Assembly (NCBI RefSeq): GCF_040807025.1
Contig: NC_090945.1
Span: 74,101,088 to 74,165,087, forward strand
DNA length: 64,000 nt
Source of the DNA: Struthio camelus
Taxonomy: Eukaryota; Chordata; Aves; Struthioniformes; Struthionidae
Direction: 5' to 3'
How positions within the stretch are numbered: the stretch's first letter is position 1; each line of letters begins with the position of its first letter. Shown one piece after another: positions 1 through 9,019 of the stretch. The position numbers were made by a program, and so were the translations under genes. The notes below the pieces were generated by a model that saw nothing but the letters and a program-made list of their open reading frames with translations, was not told the DNA's origin and made no database searches.

Positions 1-37
1 ATTCACGTGAAGGAGACGGCCAGACTCTAGCGGCAAC

Positions 38-1802
38 ATGTCCAACCTGGAAACCGCAATGGGAATGACCATTGCCGTCTTTGACAAGTACGCGAAGACT
101 CAAGGCAATCCGCAGACTCTCACCAAAGCAGAACTAAAGACTCTCCTGGAAAAAGAGCTACCTAATTTCCTCTCGGTAAGATAACAAACACTTCAGCATC
201 ATTTCTGTATAAGCGCGAGAGCTACACGCAGACGCAGTGGTCAGCACATTGCAGAGGGAACTCCATCCAGAAAGCTACAATGGTTTGCAGGAACTTTAAG
301 TACATCATTTGAAGAAGAAAAGGCTTTGAGCATACCGTGTAAAATTGATTCTAATATTCAGGGCCAGCCCCAGTTCACCGAGTTCATCACTCAAGTTATC
401 AGGAAAATGGCTTTGAAATAGATTATTTTTCATTTTCAGAATTCATCTACTTCTGTTTATTCCTGGGTGTATAATCTTAGATGATGTTGCAAGTGCTGTG
501 AAGGTGGTTTTGTTGTCAACAACTGAGGATCTTGATTGCAGTGGGGAAATCTCTCTAAGTGTTTCCGTTACACCAGTATGCACACCAAAATGATATATAA
601 ACAAGAATAAGAGCAGATTGTTTAGCAATTGTCTTTAATCTTAAAAGAAAGACCTGAGAAACTATTTTATATAATAGATTTCTCTGTAATCATCATGTAC
701 ATTTAAATGGTTTCAATATTTATATCTAAATTTCTCTAGACAGGTATTCAAACCTCTTAATATATTATAGTAAATGATTAGTTACTGGGGAGACAAAATG
801 CCTTTCATTTTCAGTCATTTTTTATTTGCTTTCCTTCACTAAAAACCTAGAAAATGGTTTAGGAGTCCTGTTCTTTCTACACAGGAGTAGTATTTATCTA
901 TCTGTGAAATTATTCTCCTTACTTGCAAAAGTCTAGGACCAAATCTTCCAAGTGCGGACACCACTTTACGTATCCAGAAAAACTGAATTTTCTAACTATG
1001 TTAGAGCACTACAGCAAAGGTAGTTCATACAATTTAGTATCTTTCCATGATACTAAGCAGTAGAGCCACAAGCAGTAGAGTTCGCTGTACGACATGTACG
1101 CCTGTTGGATTTATGACTCATTAATTAAATACAGATGCAATATACAGAATAAGAATCCAGATGGCTCTGTGTAGTTACATGAAAATGTCTCTGAAAACAT
1201 AGAAAATAGATCGGTGACTGTGACTCAGAAGCGTCATGGTAAGTATCTTGCTCCCGGTCATCCTGTTTTTGTAGTGCTTTCAGTTAAAAACCAACCTGCC
1301 CTCGCCACCCAAAAAACAACTAATTGTAAGGGTGCATGGAAATCCACGAGACACTTTAGAAACTTTAGTCTTTTTTTAGACATTTGATCTAAAAAAAGTT
1401 GGGGAGCCACTGCCCTAAATGGCTACCAGATGGGATAACTCTCCAAGGTCATTCCTGAATATGTCTACTGGTCGGGCACCACTTTTTTTTTATTTCCACA
1501 TGACTGATTTTATTACTTCTATTTATTTCCTGAAACAGCAGAAAGTACTGGAATTTCCCAAGGAGGTAATTAGCTAAATGTCCTTTTATGCTCTGGCTTC
1601 TGCCTCCCTTACTTCCTTTTTGTATTCTACATATTCTAGAGAACAAATAACACCAAATAACATTTTATGTTAGCAGTTAAAATAAATTTAAAAGAACGAT
1701 GTTCTGTCCTGTGGGCCAATAACTACATGCAGGGCGTGACTGAGAATATAAGTCTGACTTCACCAAAAAAATGACCATTTTACCTGCTTTTTAAAGACTT
1801 TC

Positions 1803-1838
<36 letters not shown>

Positions 1839-2867
1839 ATATATATATATTTTTTTTCAACAAGAAAGACAGGATCCTCTAAATGCTCATCTATATTTGT
1901 GGTTTAGAAAACGTTATACCTGAAAAGAGCAAACTACCTAGAAAGCTCTTTATGAGCTTCAGTCAGAATCAGAATTTCCTAATTCGTGATCAGGAGGAGA
2001 AATAAATCCATACATTGGCCTAAACTATTGGACTAAGTTACTAAGTGTTTACATAGAATAATTAGCGGGTTACATTTCAGAAGCAATTCAGAAGCTAAAA
2101 CTAGTTCATGCAAGTAGCTAAATGACTGTAAATATGCACTTGTAAACTGAAAAGGAACAAAAACCTTTCAGATACATTCATCAATCAAATCTAGGCAATG
2201 GTTCAATTTTTAGTGATTTCAAAGATGCATTTTTTTTTCTTAAGTGAAACATGAAATTACATAACACAGAAACTTAGTTAATTAGCCTGTGATCCAGTAG
2301 AGCCTTCAGATTTCAGTCAAGGTAGTCATTATTCTAAATTCCGGGAATATTTCCAAAAGTTTATTTAACTTCTTCCTACCGTAATATCAGATTTATTTTT
2401 TTCTTTAGCTTCAACAAAGCCCACAGGGCAGTGGTTTCCTGTATTCCATAGGTCTCTGCTGCCACCCCCTGTTTATTATCAAAAACTGCATTTTCCAAAA
2501 TCGGTGGAATCAATAAAACCGACCCACTGCAAGCACCTTAAAAAAAAACTTTTTTTTTATATTGCAAAAATTAAAAAAAAAACAAACAAAACTCTTTTTA
2601 CTCAGACATTTTCCTGCTTAACATGCCGGGGTAGCGCGCCTGGGCTGGGCCGGGCCGGGCCGGGCCGCCGCGGGGCTCGAAGCCGCCCGTTCCCACGCCA
2701 CCGCTCTTCTTTCGCAGGCGGGGAAGGAGCAGGAGGCGATTGACCAACTCTTCAAGAACCTGGATGAGAACGGCGACTCCCAGGTGGACTTCAAAGAATT
2801 TGTCATCTTCGTGGCCACTCTGACCTGCTGCTGCCACAAATACTTTCAGCAGAGAGGAGCCAAATAG
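38..2867 (+). CDS. S100P: S100P-like EF-hand calcium-binding protein, two coding exons
   Basis: Coding exon 1 is 38-175 (46 codons, donor CG|GTAAG) and exon 2 is 2718-2867 (acceptor TTTCGCAG, TAG stop), phase-0 junction, 95 residues in total, the usual S100P length. The N-terminal half starts [20 protein letters not shown] and holds the S100-type variant EF-hand; the canonical loop is residues 62-73 (D62, N64, D66, Q68, D70, E73). The exon break between the two EF-hands is the standard S100 layout. S100 proteins are small cytosolic dimers that expose a target-binding surface on Ca2+ binding. Oddity: three consecutive cysteines at residues 83-85 in helix IV. The start is the first ATG after a short leader; the true 5' UTR may begin left of the window. 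S100Z is the nearest alternative but fits less well at the N terminus. Orthology rests on remembered similarity. Confidence 0.9.
176..2717 (+). other. intron of the S100P-like gene
   Basis: GT-AG intron of 2,542 bp. It is AT-rich and carries a TG/TA microsatellite near 1806-1852 and A- and T-rich tracts. The last 100 bp before the acceptor turn GC-rich, with GGGCC-type repeats at about 2640-2670. Short open frames in it show no recognisable protein. Confidence 0.85.
1806..1852. repeat. (TG)n/(TA)n microsatellite
   Basis: An uninterrupted TG run passes into a TA run and then a T tract, inside the S100P-like intron. Confidence 0.9.
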
Positions 2868-3109
2868 CGGCGGGGCGGCTGGCCGCACCTTCCCCGAGCG
2901 GATCCCATTGAAAATAACCCCCCCTCTTGTTTCCCCCCCCGCCTTTGGCTGTGCGCAGAACTCTTTTTGCAACTTGATGTGCTTGTAGACTGTCTCACCC
3001 AGCTTGTACGGATTTATTTCCTAAACAAGATGAGGCCTTTACACCCATATAAGACCGCTAAGGAGTTGGTGATGTGGATGGGGCTATGCACTATAACCAC
3101 TTGACTTGA

Positions 3110-3151
3110 AATAAATTAAAAGAAACACACCCCAAAATGGCATCAAATAAA
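3110..3151 (+). terminator. polyadenylation signals of the S100P-like gene
   Basis: AATAAA at 3110-3115 and again at 3146-3151, about 245 and 280 bp after the stop codon. This implies a short 3' UTR in exon 2. Confidence 0.7.
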
Positions 3152-3811
3152 AATTTCTGTGTAAAGCAAGCCTGAGGACAGCAATTCTTACTTCTTTACC
3201 TGAGAGCTTTTTTAATCTGCGGAGAAGCAGAACAGCTTGCTTTCAGGGGCCAGGCAACAGACGCGATGGTTGTGACCACGCAGCTGGAGCCAGGCTGCAA
3301 TAATTTGCCTTTTGAAGCACTCCCCCGGTGAGAAGGCCAGTGCAAACTGCAAAAGCAACTTCAGCTGCTTTGGATGCAGAATCTCTTCTCTTTGGTGCTA
3401 ATTCCAGTTTATGCCAAGAGCCAGGTGAATCCCGAACCCCCCAAAGCGTGCAAACGCGCCGGGCAGAGCAAGTCACTACAGCTACCCGTGCGGCTGAGCG
3501 ACTTCTTTGCTTAACTCTCCAGATGTGGCTCAAGGCCACGGGGCATCACTTTGCAGAGCAAAAATGGGAGCAAGCCCTCCAGGGTCGCAGAGCTGGGCTT
3601 TAACTGAAAAAACATTTTTCTCTCCTTGCTGAAACCTGGAATAATGAGCTAAACTGCTGGCAGCTGGTATCTGGAACTGGACCAAAAGTTTTGCTGTGTT
3701 TAGTGAGCCTGAGGTTAAGCAACAGGTTTGACTCATTTGTAACCGTGTCTGTGTGTGTGTGTGTATTGGTATAAGCGTATTCGTCTTTTTGGGAACAAGC
3801 TAAGAAAAGGT
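3152..3811. other. intergenic spacer between S100P-like gene and provirus
   Basis: Unique-looking sequence with no supported gene. A short TG microsatellite lies at about 3745-3765, just before the 5' LTR. The 91- and 98-codon frames here overlap on opposite strands and resemble nothing known to me. Confidence 0.6.
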
Positions 3812-4154
3812 TGTGTCCGGGGCGATGTGCACCAGAAGACGACCAGGAGCAGCAACAAAGTATTGCCTCGGTGCAAGAAGCCCTGGGAAAGCGCGCCTAA
3901 CGTGAAGACTTGAGTCAGTGCCAAGACGGGCAGGTGCCCGTGAGCTATCCGAGTGCAGATATTGAAACTAGGGCAAGGACGTGAGAGAGGCAAGAGAATC
4001 TCGATGCAGAGCGCGGCTTGTAGTAACGCAGCAAAGCAACTGTAATCTGTAAACACAGCTGTATTCTCACACAATAAGGTATGTAAGAGAGGACGAAATA
4101 TGAAATAAACAATCCTGCTTCACTACACGCAAGGTGCGTGCTTCAGTCCCCACA
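3812..4154 (+). repeat. 5' LTR (343 bp)
   Basis: Begins TGTGTCCGGG and ends CCCCACA, so it has TG...CA termini. It matches the 3' LTR base for base apart from A3875 (C10189 in the other copy) and a cluster of differences with a 2 nt indel in the first 16 bases. AATAAA lies at 4104-4109, placing the R/U5 boundary shortly after. No clear TATA box is seen. Confidence 0.95.
4104..4109 (+). terminator. LTR polyadenylation signal, 5' copy
   Basis: AATAAA in the downstream part of the LTR, 45 bp before its end; the same site in the 3' LTR is 10418-10423. Confidence 0.8.
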
Positions 4155-4156
4155 AG

Positions 4157-4174
4157 TGGCGCCCTGAATCAGGG
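4157..4174 (+). other. retroviral primer binding site, tRNA-Lys-like
   Basis: TGGCGCCCTGAATCAGGG lies two bases after the LTR. The first eight bases match the acceptor end used by tRNA-Lys primers. The remainder departs from the standard Lys sites and is nearly palindromic (CCCTGA-A-TCAGGG), so the exact primer tRNA is uncertain. Confidence 0.75.
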
Positions 4175-4253
4175 AGCTGAAGAGTGAAATCCGGTGGGGA
4201 GCCCAGCTGAACTCGACAGAGGCTGCGCAGCGTTTTTTGCCGTTGCCTTCACG

Positions 4254-4263
4254 GAAGGTAAGC
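4254..4263 (+). promoter_or_regulatory. probable major splice donor of the provirus
   Basis: GAAG|GTAAGC, with GT at 4258-4259, sits between the primer site and gag as expected for a retroviral leader. A candidate env acceptor, a pyrimidine tract ending in CAG at 8809-8811, lies near the end of pol. Confidence 0.55.
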
Positions 4264-4273
4264 AGCTGGGAAC

Positions 4274-5853
4274 GTGGGCAGTTCTCTACCGGCAGAATAT
4301 GCATCTGTATACAAGGTTATGCAGCGTTTTCTAGAGAAACGGCAAGTAACTGTAAAGGCAGAACAATTAAAGGAGCTTTTAATTTGGATCTCCGCGCATG
4401 TTGAGGAAGCTGATACGAGTAATATATACAGTAAGGGGACTTGGGATACCATTGGAGTGTGTTTGTGGAACGCCGCCACCTCGGATGATCCCGTCGCCCC
4501 TTCCTTGTTAACGACCTGGCGACTTGTATTTGACGCGTTAGATCAGAATCACCAGGGAAGTATGCAGGAGGCAGCTAAGACACCTTCTGCTCCTCCTATG
4601 CGGGGCAGTGAATCTGTGGACCATTTGACCCTGGCCCTGTAGACCCTGAAAAAGAACCAGATTTATTTCCTCCGCAAACTTCTGCACCTGTTATATCAAT
4701 GCCGGTTGTTACGCCTGTACCTCCAGTAGATCGGTGGAAAGACATGCGAGCTCAGGCGTTGGCAGAAGGAGACCTTGAATGCCTTCAAGCCCTCCCGATG
4801 CCTGTCCTCCTGTGCGAAGGTCAAGCCCCCACCTGGGAAAGTTTTAATTTTAGTTTAATAAAGCAACTGCGGAAAAAGTATCAAGGACTCTGGACTTAAC
4901 TCTCCCTATGCGCGGGGCTTGATACAATCGGTTTTTAATAATATGATTTTAACACCTAATGACTGTCGTACGCTGGTCAGCTTTTGTTGACCCCCACGCA
5001 GTATATGTTACAGCAACAGGCGTGGTGGAATAATTGCGATCAAGCGGCTACAGCTAATTTAGATCGGCAACAAGGGGATCCACTGTATGGAGTGGGTCCC
5101 GGGGTCCTTTTGGGAGAAGGTCCCTATCGGGAAGAGACAGCGCAGCTGCATCTTGCTCGAGAGGCGTTGGCGCAAAGCAAAGGAGAGGCATTAAGAGCCT
5201 TGTTAAACCTCCCTGATGAAAATGGGAAAGGATTTAAGTCATTTGCGATGGTCAAGCAGGGTGCTACTGAAAGCTACATGCAGTTCGTGGACCGCCTTAA
5301 TACTGCATTAGAAAGGCAAGCGGACAATTCAGAAGCTCGAACAATTCTGTTAAAACAAACAGCAATTGCAAATGCTAACGTAGATTGCAAGACAGTGCTT
5401 GATGCTCTGTTAGCGGCGAAACCCACTGGGGGAATTCCAGAAATGGTAGACGCGTGTAATGTTGTGGGAACACAGACTTACCAGCTGTCAGCTTTGTCTA
5501 CCGCCTTTGCAGCGCTGAGTGCTCGGATTAAGTGTTTTTCGTGTGGTAATGTCGGACACACGAAAAAATTTTGTCCCCAAGGTCCTCTAAAATGCCCTCG
5601 CCATAAGAAGGGCCGACATTACGCTAACCAGTGTCGATCTAAATACGATAAAGACGGTACGCCACTCGGCACTCCCCAACAATCGGGAAACGGGAAAAGG
5701 AGCGCCAGGGGCAGGGGCGCTCCGACAGCAAATCCCTCCTCAGCACCAGGAACCTGGGTCGGCAACTGCAATGTCTTCGCTCCGCCTTGCGAGCCGGCAC
5801 CGGCGGGAGCGCCGGCTGGGACTTGGCCACCTCCCAATCCGTTCACCTCATAG
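4274..5853 (+). pseudogene. gag: gag (matrix-capsid-nucleocapsid), disrupted
   Basis: Matrix reads from 4274 to a stop at 4640-4642. Its opening Met-Gly-Ser-type position is a GTG, not ATG. The frame then changes three times: near 4607-4635, near 4895, and near 4980. The matrix contains a TWD...TTWRLVFDAL-like segment typical of class II retroviral matrix domains. Capsid carries the major homology region at 5257-5298 (Q, G, E, F, R, L in the expected spacing). Nucleocapsid has two zinc knuckles: CX2CX4HX4C at 5533-5574, and one at 5593-5634 in which the second cysteine is histidine. Capsid also seems shortened. The final open stretch, 4984-5853, includes the ribosomal frameshift site into pro. 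Gag would normally build the virion shell; this copy cannot make it whole. Confidence 0.9.
5685..5723 (+). promoter_or_regulatory. gag-pro -1 ribosomal frameshift signal
   Basis: The heptamer GGGAAAC (5685-5691) lies in the gag frame as G GGA AAC. After a 7 nt spacer a perfect 8 bp stem forms (GGAGCGCC 5699-5706 with GGCGCTCC 5716-5723) around a 9 nt loop. Loop AGGG (5707-5710) could pair with CCCT (5734-5737) as a pseudoknot. A -1 slip leads into the open dUTPase-protease frame with no stop. The same heptamer serves at the gag-pro junction of Mason-Pfizer monkey virus. Confidence 0.8.
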
Positions 5854-6530
5854 ACACAAAACCTGTAGCGGTTTCTACAGGGGTGTGTGGTCCTTTACCA
5901 GAAGGGAATGCTCTTCTTTTGGGGTGGTCACCCACTACCCTGATGGGAGTTTTTGTCTTTCCAGGGGTTATTGATGCTGATTATACAGGGGAGATTAAAA
6001 TTATAATATGGACCCCTAATCCTCCTTGTTTTATTCCTGAAAAAACCCGCATCGCTCAATTCGTGTTTTTTCCCACCATTTGTAATTCGGCAAGGCACGA
6101 GCCCATTAAAAAGGATCGGGGAACAGCAGGCTTTGGATCCACCGGACTTCCTCAAATTATTTGGCCTTCTACTATAACACCTCGATGGCTGATAATTCAG
6201 CGTCAGATACAGCATTCATCTACACAGCAAGTGACTTCTATCCAAGGTCTACTTGACACGGGGGCGGTCGTTACTATTATTGCGGAAACCGATTGGCCTA
6301 CTGACTGGACATTGTCTCCTGCGGTAATGACGGCAACCGGTGTTGGCGGCCCGATAACCCCATAGCAGGGTACCGAATTTGTGACTCTATCCGGCCCCGA
6401 ACAGAGAACGGAAAACGTCAAACCTTATGTGTTACCTATACCAATTACGCTATGGGGTCGGGATGTTTTAACGCAATGGGGAATGGTGTTGCACAATTTT
6501 ATTTGGGGGCCACTGACCAGCAGCTTATCC
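5692..6530 (+). pseudogene. pro: dUTPase-protease (pro), with internal stop
   Basis: Read in the -1 frame relative to gag. The dUTPase comes first: an AGTGGSAGWDLA-type motif 1 at about 5788-5823, a GVIDADYTGEI-type motif 3 near 5965, RIAQ, and the RGTAGFGSTG motif 5 at 6117-6146. The aspartic protease follows with LDTGA, whose catalytic DTGA is at 6255-6266, and a later GRD helix near 6455-6463. A TAG at 6363-6365 interrupts the protease between flap and C-terminal helix. A dUTPase fused in front of protease is the betaretroviral plan, and alpharetroviruses lack it. The enzyme would hydrolyse dUTP to limit uracil in viral DNA, and the protease would cut Gag and Gag-Pol. Confidence 0.9.
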
Positions 6531-9005
6531 CACAGGCTCACGACATGTCCAGTCTGGGTGGATCAGTGGCTTCTAACATGGGAAAAGCTGCACCATTTAA
6601 AAGAATTGGTTGATGAGCAATTACGGTTAGGTCATATAGTCCCTTCTCATAGTCCATGGAATACCCTGGTGTTTGTGATAAAAAAGAAATCAGGCAAATG
6701 GCGTCTACTCCAGGATTTACGGGAGATTAATGCTGTTTTGGAAGATATGGGACCTTTACAACAAGGTGTCCCTTCCCCTGCGACCGTTCCAAGAGAATGG
6801 CCTCTATTGGTTATGGATTTAAAAGACTGTTTTTTTACCATTCCAATCCATCCTGCCGACGCGGCTCATTTTGCTTTTTCTGTTCCTTCCCTCAATATGA
6901 GCGAACCTCGTCAGAGGTTTCATTGGACAGTTTTGCCACAGGGTATGAAAAATAGTCCCACAATCTGTCAGTGGTATGTAGCTCGGGCCCTTGCCCCGGT
7001 AAGAAAGAAATTTGGCAACTCCTTTATTTATCATTACATGGATGATATTTTATTGGCAGCTTCAAATGTTACTCTTTTACGTCTGTTGCCTCAACAGGTT
7101 CAAAAAAGTCTGGCAGAACACTCTCTGGTTATTGCTCCAGAGAAAATACAAACAGTAAGTCCGTGGCACTATTTGGGATAATACTAGTGCTAGGCCTCAA
7201 CCTGTTAGCCTCAAAACCAATATTAATACTTCACGTGATTTACAGTGCTTGTTAGGCACGATTAACTGGGTACGCCCAGCTTCAGGAATCTCTACTGCAG
7301 ATCTTAGTCCGTTGTTTCAATTACTAAAAGGTGATCCCAACCCTGCGTCCACACAAAAGTGGACAGACGAAGCTTATAAATCCTTACAATTAGTTACAAC
7401 AAAGCTCCAGATAAACACTGTTGATCGCTTCGTACTTAATTCGCCAATTTTGTTTTTTGTTTTCACTAAACAGAAACCCTTTACTGCTCTTATTGGCCAG
7501 TTGGCAGAGAATCAACTGTGTAAACTCGAATGGATATTTCTCCCACATAATGCTACAAAAACCCTTCTGCCATTGGATGAGCAATTAGCTCTGCTCATAG
7601 GGAAAGGTCGTGTCCGTACCCGACAACTATTAGGTCAAGATCCTGACAAAATTTACTTATGCGTGACTACCATATATTTACAACATTTGTTACAGTTCAG
7701 TGATGCCTTTGCTGGTGCTTTAGCAGGTTTTACAGGCCAAATTTAATTACACTGGCCCAAAAATGTCCTTTTGCAGTTTTTTGATTCCATATCCCTTCTA
7801 CAACGACCACTACTCAGTCTAACGCCGTTACCGCACGCTTTAACGGTCTGTACAGACGCCTCGGGGAAGACCGGCAAGGCTGTTGTTGTGTGGCAGGCCA
7901 ATGCACAGTGGCATTGTGATGTGCATCATGTTGAAGGCTCCACTCAAATAGTTGAGCTGTCTGCTGTGGTACGTGCTTTTTCTTTATGGCCCTCACAAGA
8001 GTTAAATATAGCAATCAGTTCTCGCATATACTCCCTTTTCTCCTTTTTACTCAATCTCTTGTCAGGGCGCAAACATTCATATTTTACCATGCATTTGCGA
8101 GCCCATACTTCCTTGCCATGTCCTCTTGTTGAGGGCAGTCAACGAGCTGATGCCTTAACAGCGCCGGTGCTAACGCCTAATACTCTACAACAGGCCCAAC
8201 TTTCACATGATTTTTATCATCAGAATGCCACTGCGTTACAACGCCAATTTCACCTCACGAAAGAACAGGCTCGCTCTCTTGTTCGGTCCTGTTCTTCTTG
8301 TCAACATCATTTTTTACAGCCCTTGTACGGTACTAACTCTCGAGGTCTATCCTCTCAAGATTTATGGCAGACAGACATTACTGACATCGCAGACTTTGGT
8401 GTTTTTCGCTTTGTCCATGTTTCTCTGCATACCTATTCTAATTTACTGTTTGCCAGTGTTCATCGTGGAGAGCGCGCTCGAGATGTCTGCGCTCACTGGA
8501 CGCAAGCTTTTGCTTTTATGGGTATTCCTTGCACAGTTAAGACTGATAATGGTCCCGCACATGTCTCTGTGAAAATTCGCTCTTTTCTTCAAGCCTGGGG
8601 AATCCAACATCTAACTGGTATCCCACACAACCCTACCGGGCAAGCTTTAATTGAACATGCTCATAGCACTTTGAAACAGATGCTCTCTAAACAAAAAGGG
8701 GGAACCGAGGGGTATGGGTCTCCTATGTCCTTAACTTTTTGAATCGGGTCCGTGATGAGCAGACCCCTGTTGCCTCCCATTTTAACTCTTTTTCACGCCT
8801 TCTTCCCTCAGGACAAGCACAGCTTATGGTCCGTGATCTGGACTCTGGCCAATGGAAAGGACCTCTTTCTCTGATAACTTGGGGGAGGGGTTATGCTTGT
8901 GTTTCTACAGGTACCCAGCCTCGTTGGTTCCCTACTCGGTGCGTTAAGCCCTACGAAGTACGACGCCAATTTCGTAGCGGGGAATCTGAAGAAGTCGTGG
9001 CGTAG
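6531..9005 (+). pseudogene. pol: pol (reverse transcriptase, RNase H, integrase), disrupted
   Basis: RT runs from PVWVDQW (about 6549) in the same frame as protease, with YMDD at 7035-7046. The frame breaks at TAA 7179-7181 in the RT thumb/connection and resumes one frame on. A second TAA at 7744-7746 precedes RNase H. RNase H keeps the first Asp (7855-7857) and Glu (7954-7956), but the segment with the expected third acidic residue is missing. Integrase is well preserved: HX3HX23CX2C zinc site (8206-8301) and D,D(35)E at 8374, 8545 and 8653. It then shifts frame near 8700-8742, and the C-terminal DNA-binding domain ends at TAG 9003-9005. These enzymes copy viral RNA to DNA and insert it; this copy cannot make the complete polyprotein. 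Confidence 0.92.
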
Positions 9006-9019
9006 TTCTGGGAAATAAT

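Noticed and set aside
2598-2972. 124-codon frame antisense to S100P exon 2
   Set aside because: Mirror of the real exon, which has EF-hand residues and correct splice sites on the + strand.
3733-4074. Antisense open frame of 113 codons in the 5' LTR, with a matching 100-codon frame at 10086-10388
   Set aside because: It looks conserved only because the two LTRs are nearly identical. No retroviral antisense protein of this kind is recognised and coding features are absent.
8207-8572. 121-codon open frame inside integrase
   Set aside because: Out of frame with the integrase that carries the HHCC and DD(35)E residues, so it is a shadow.
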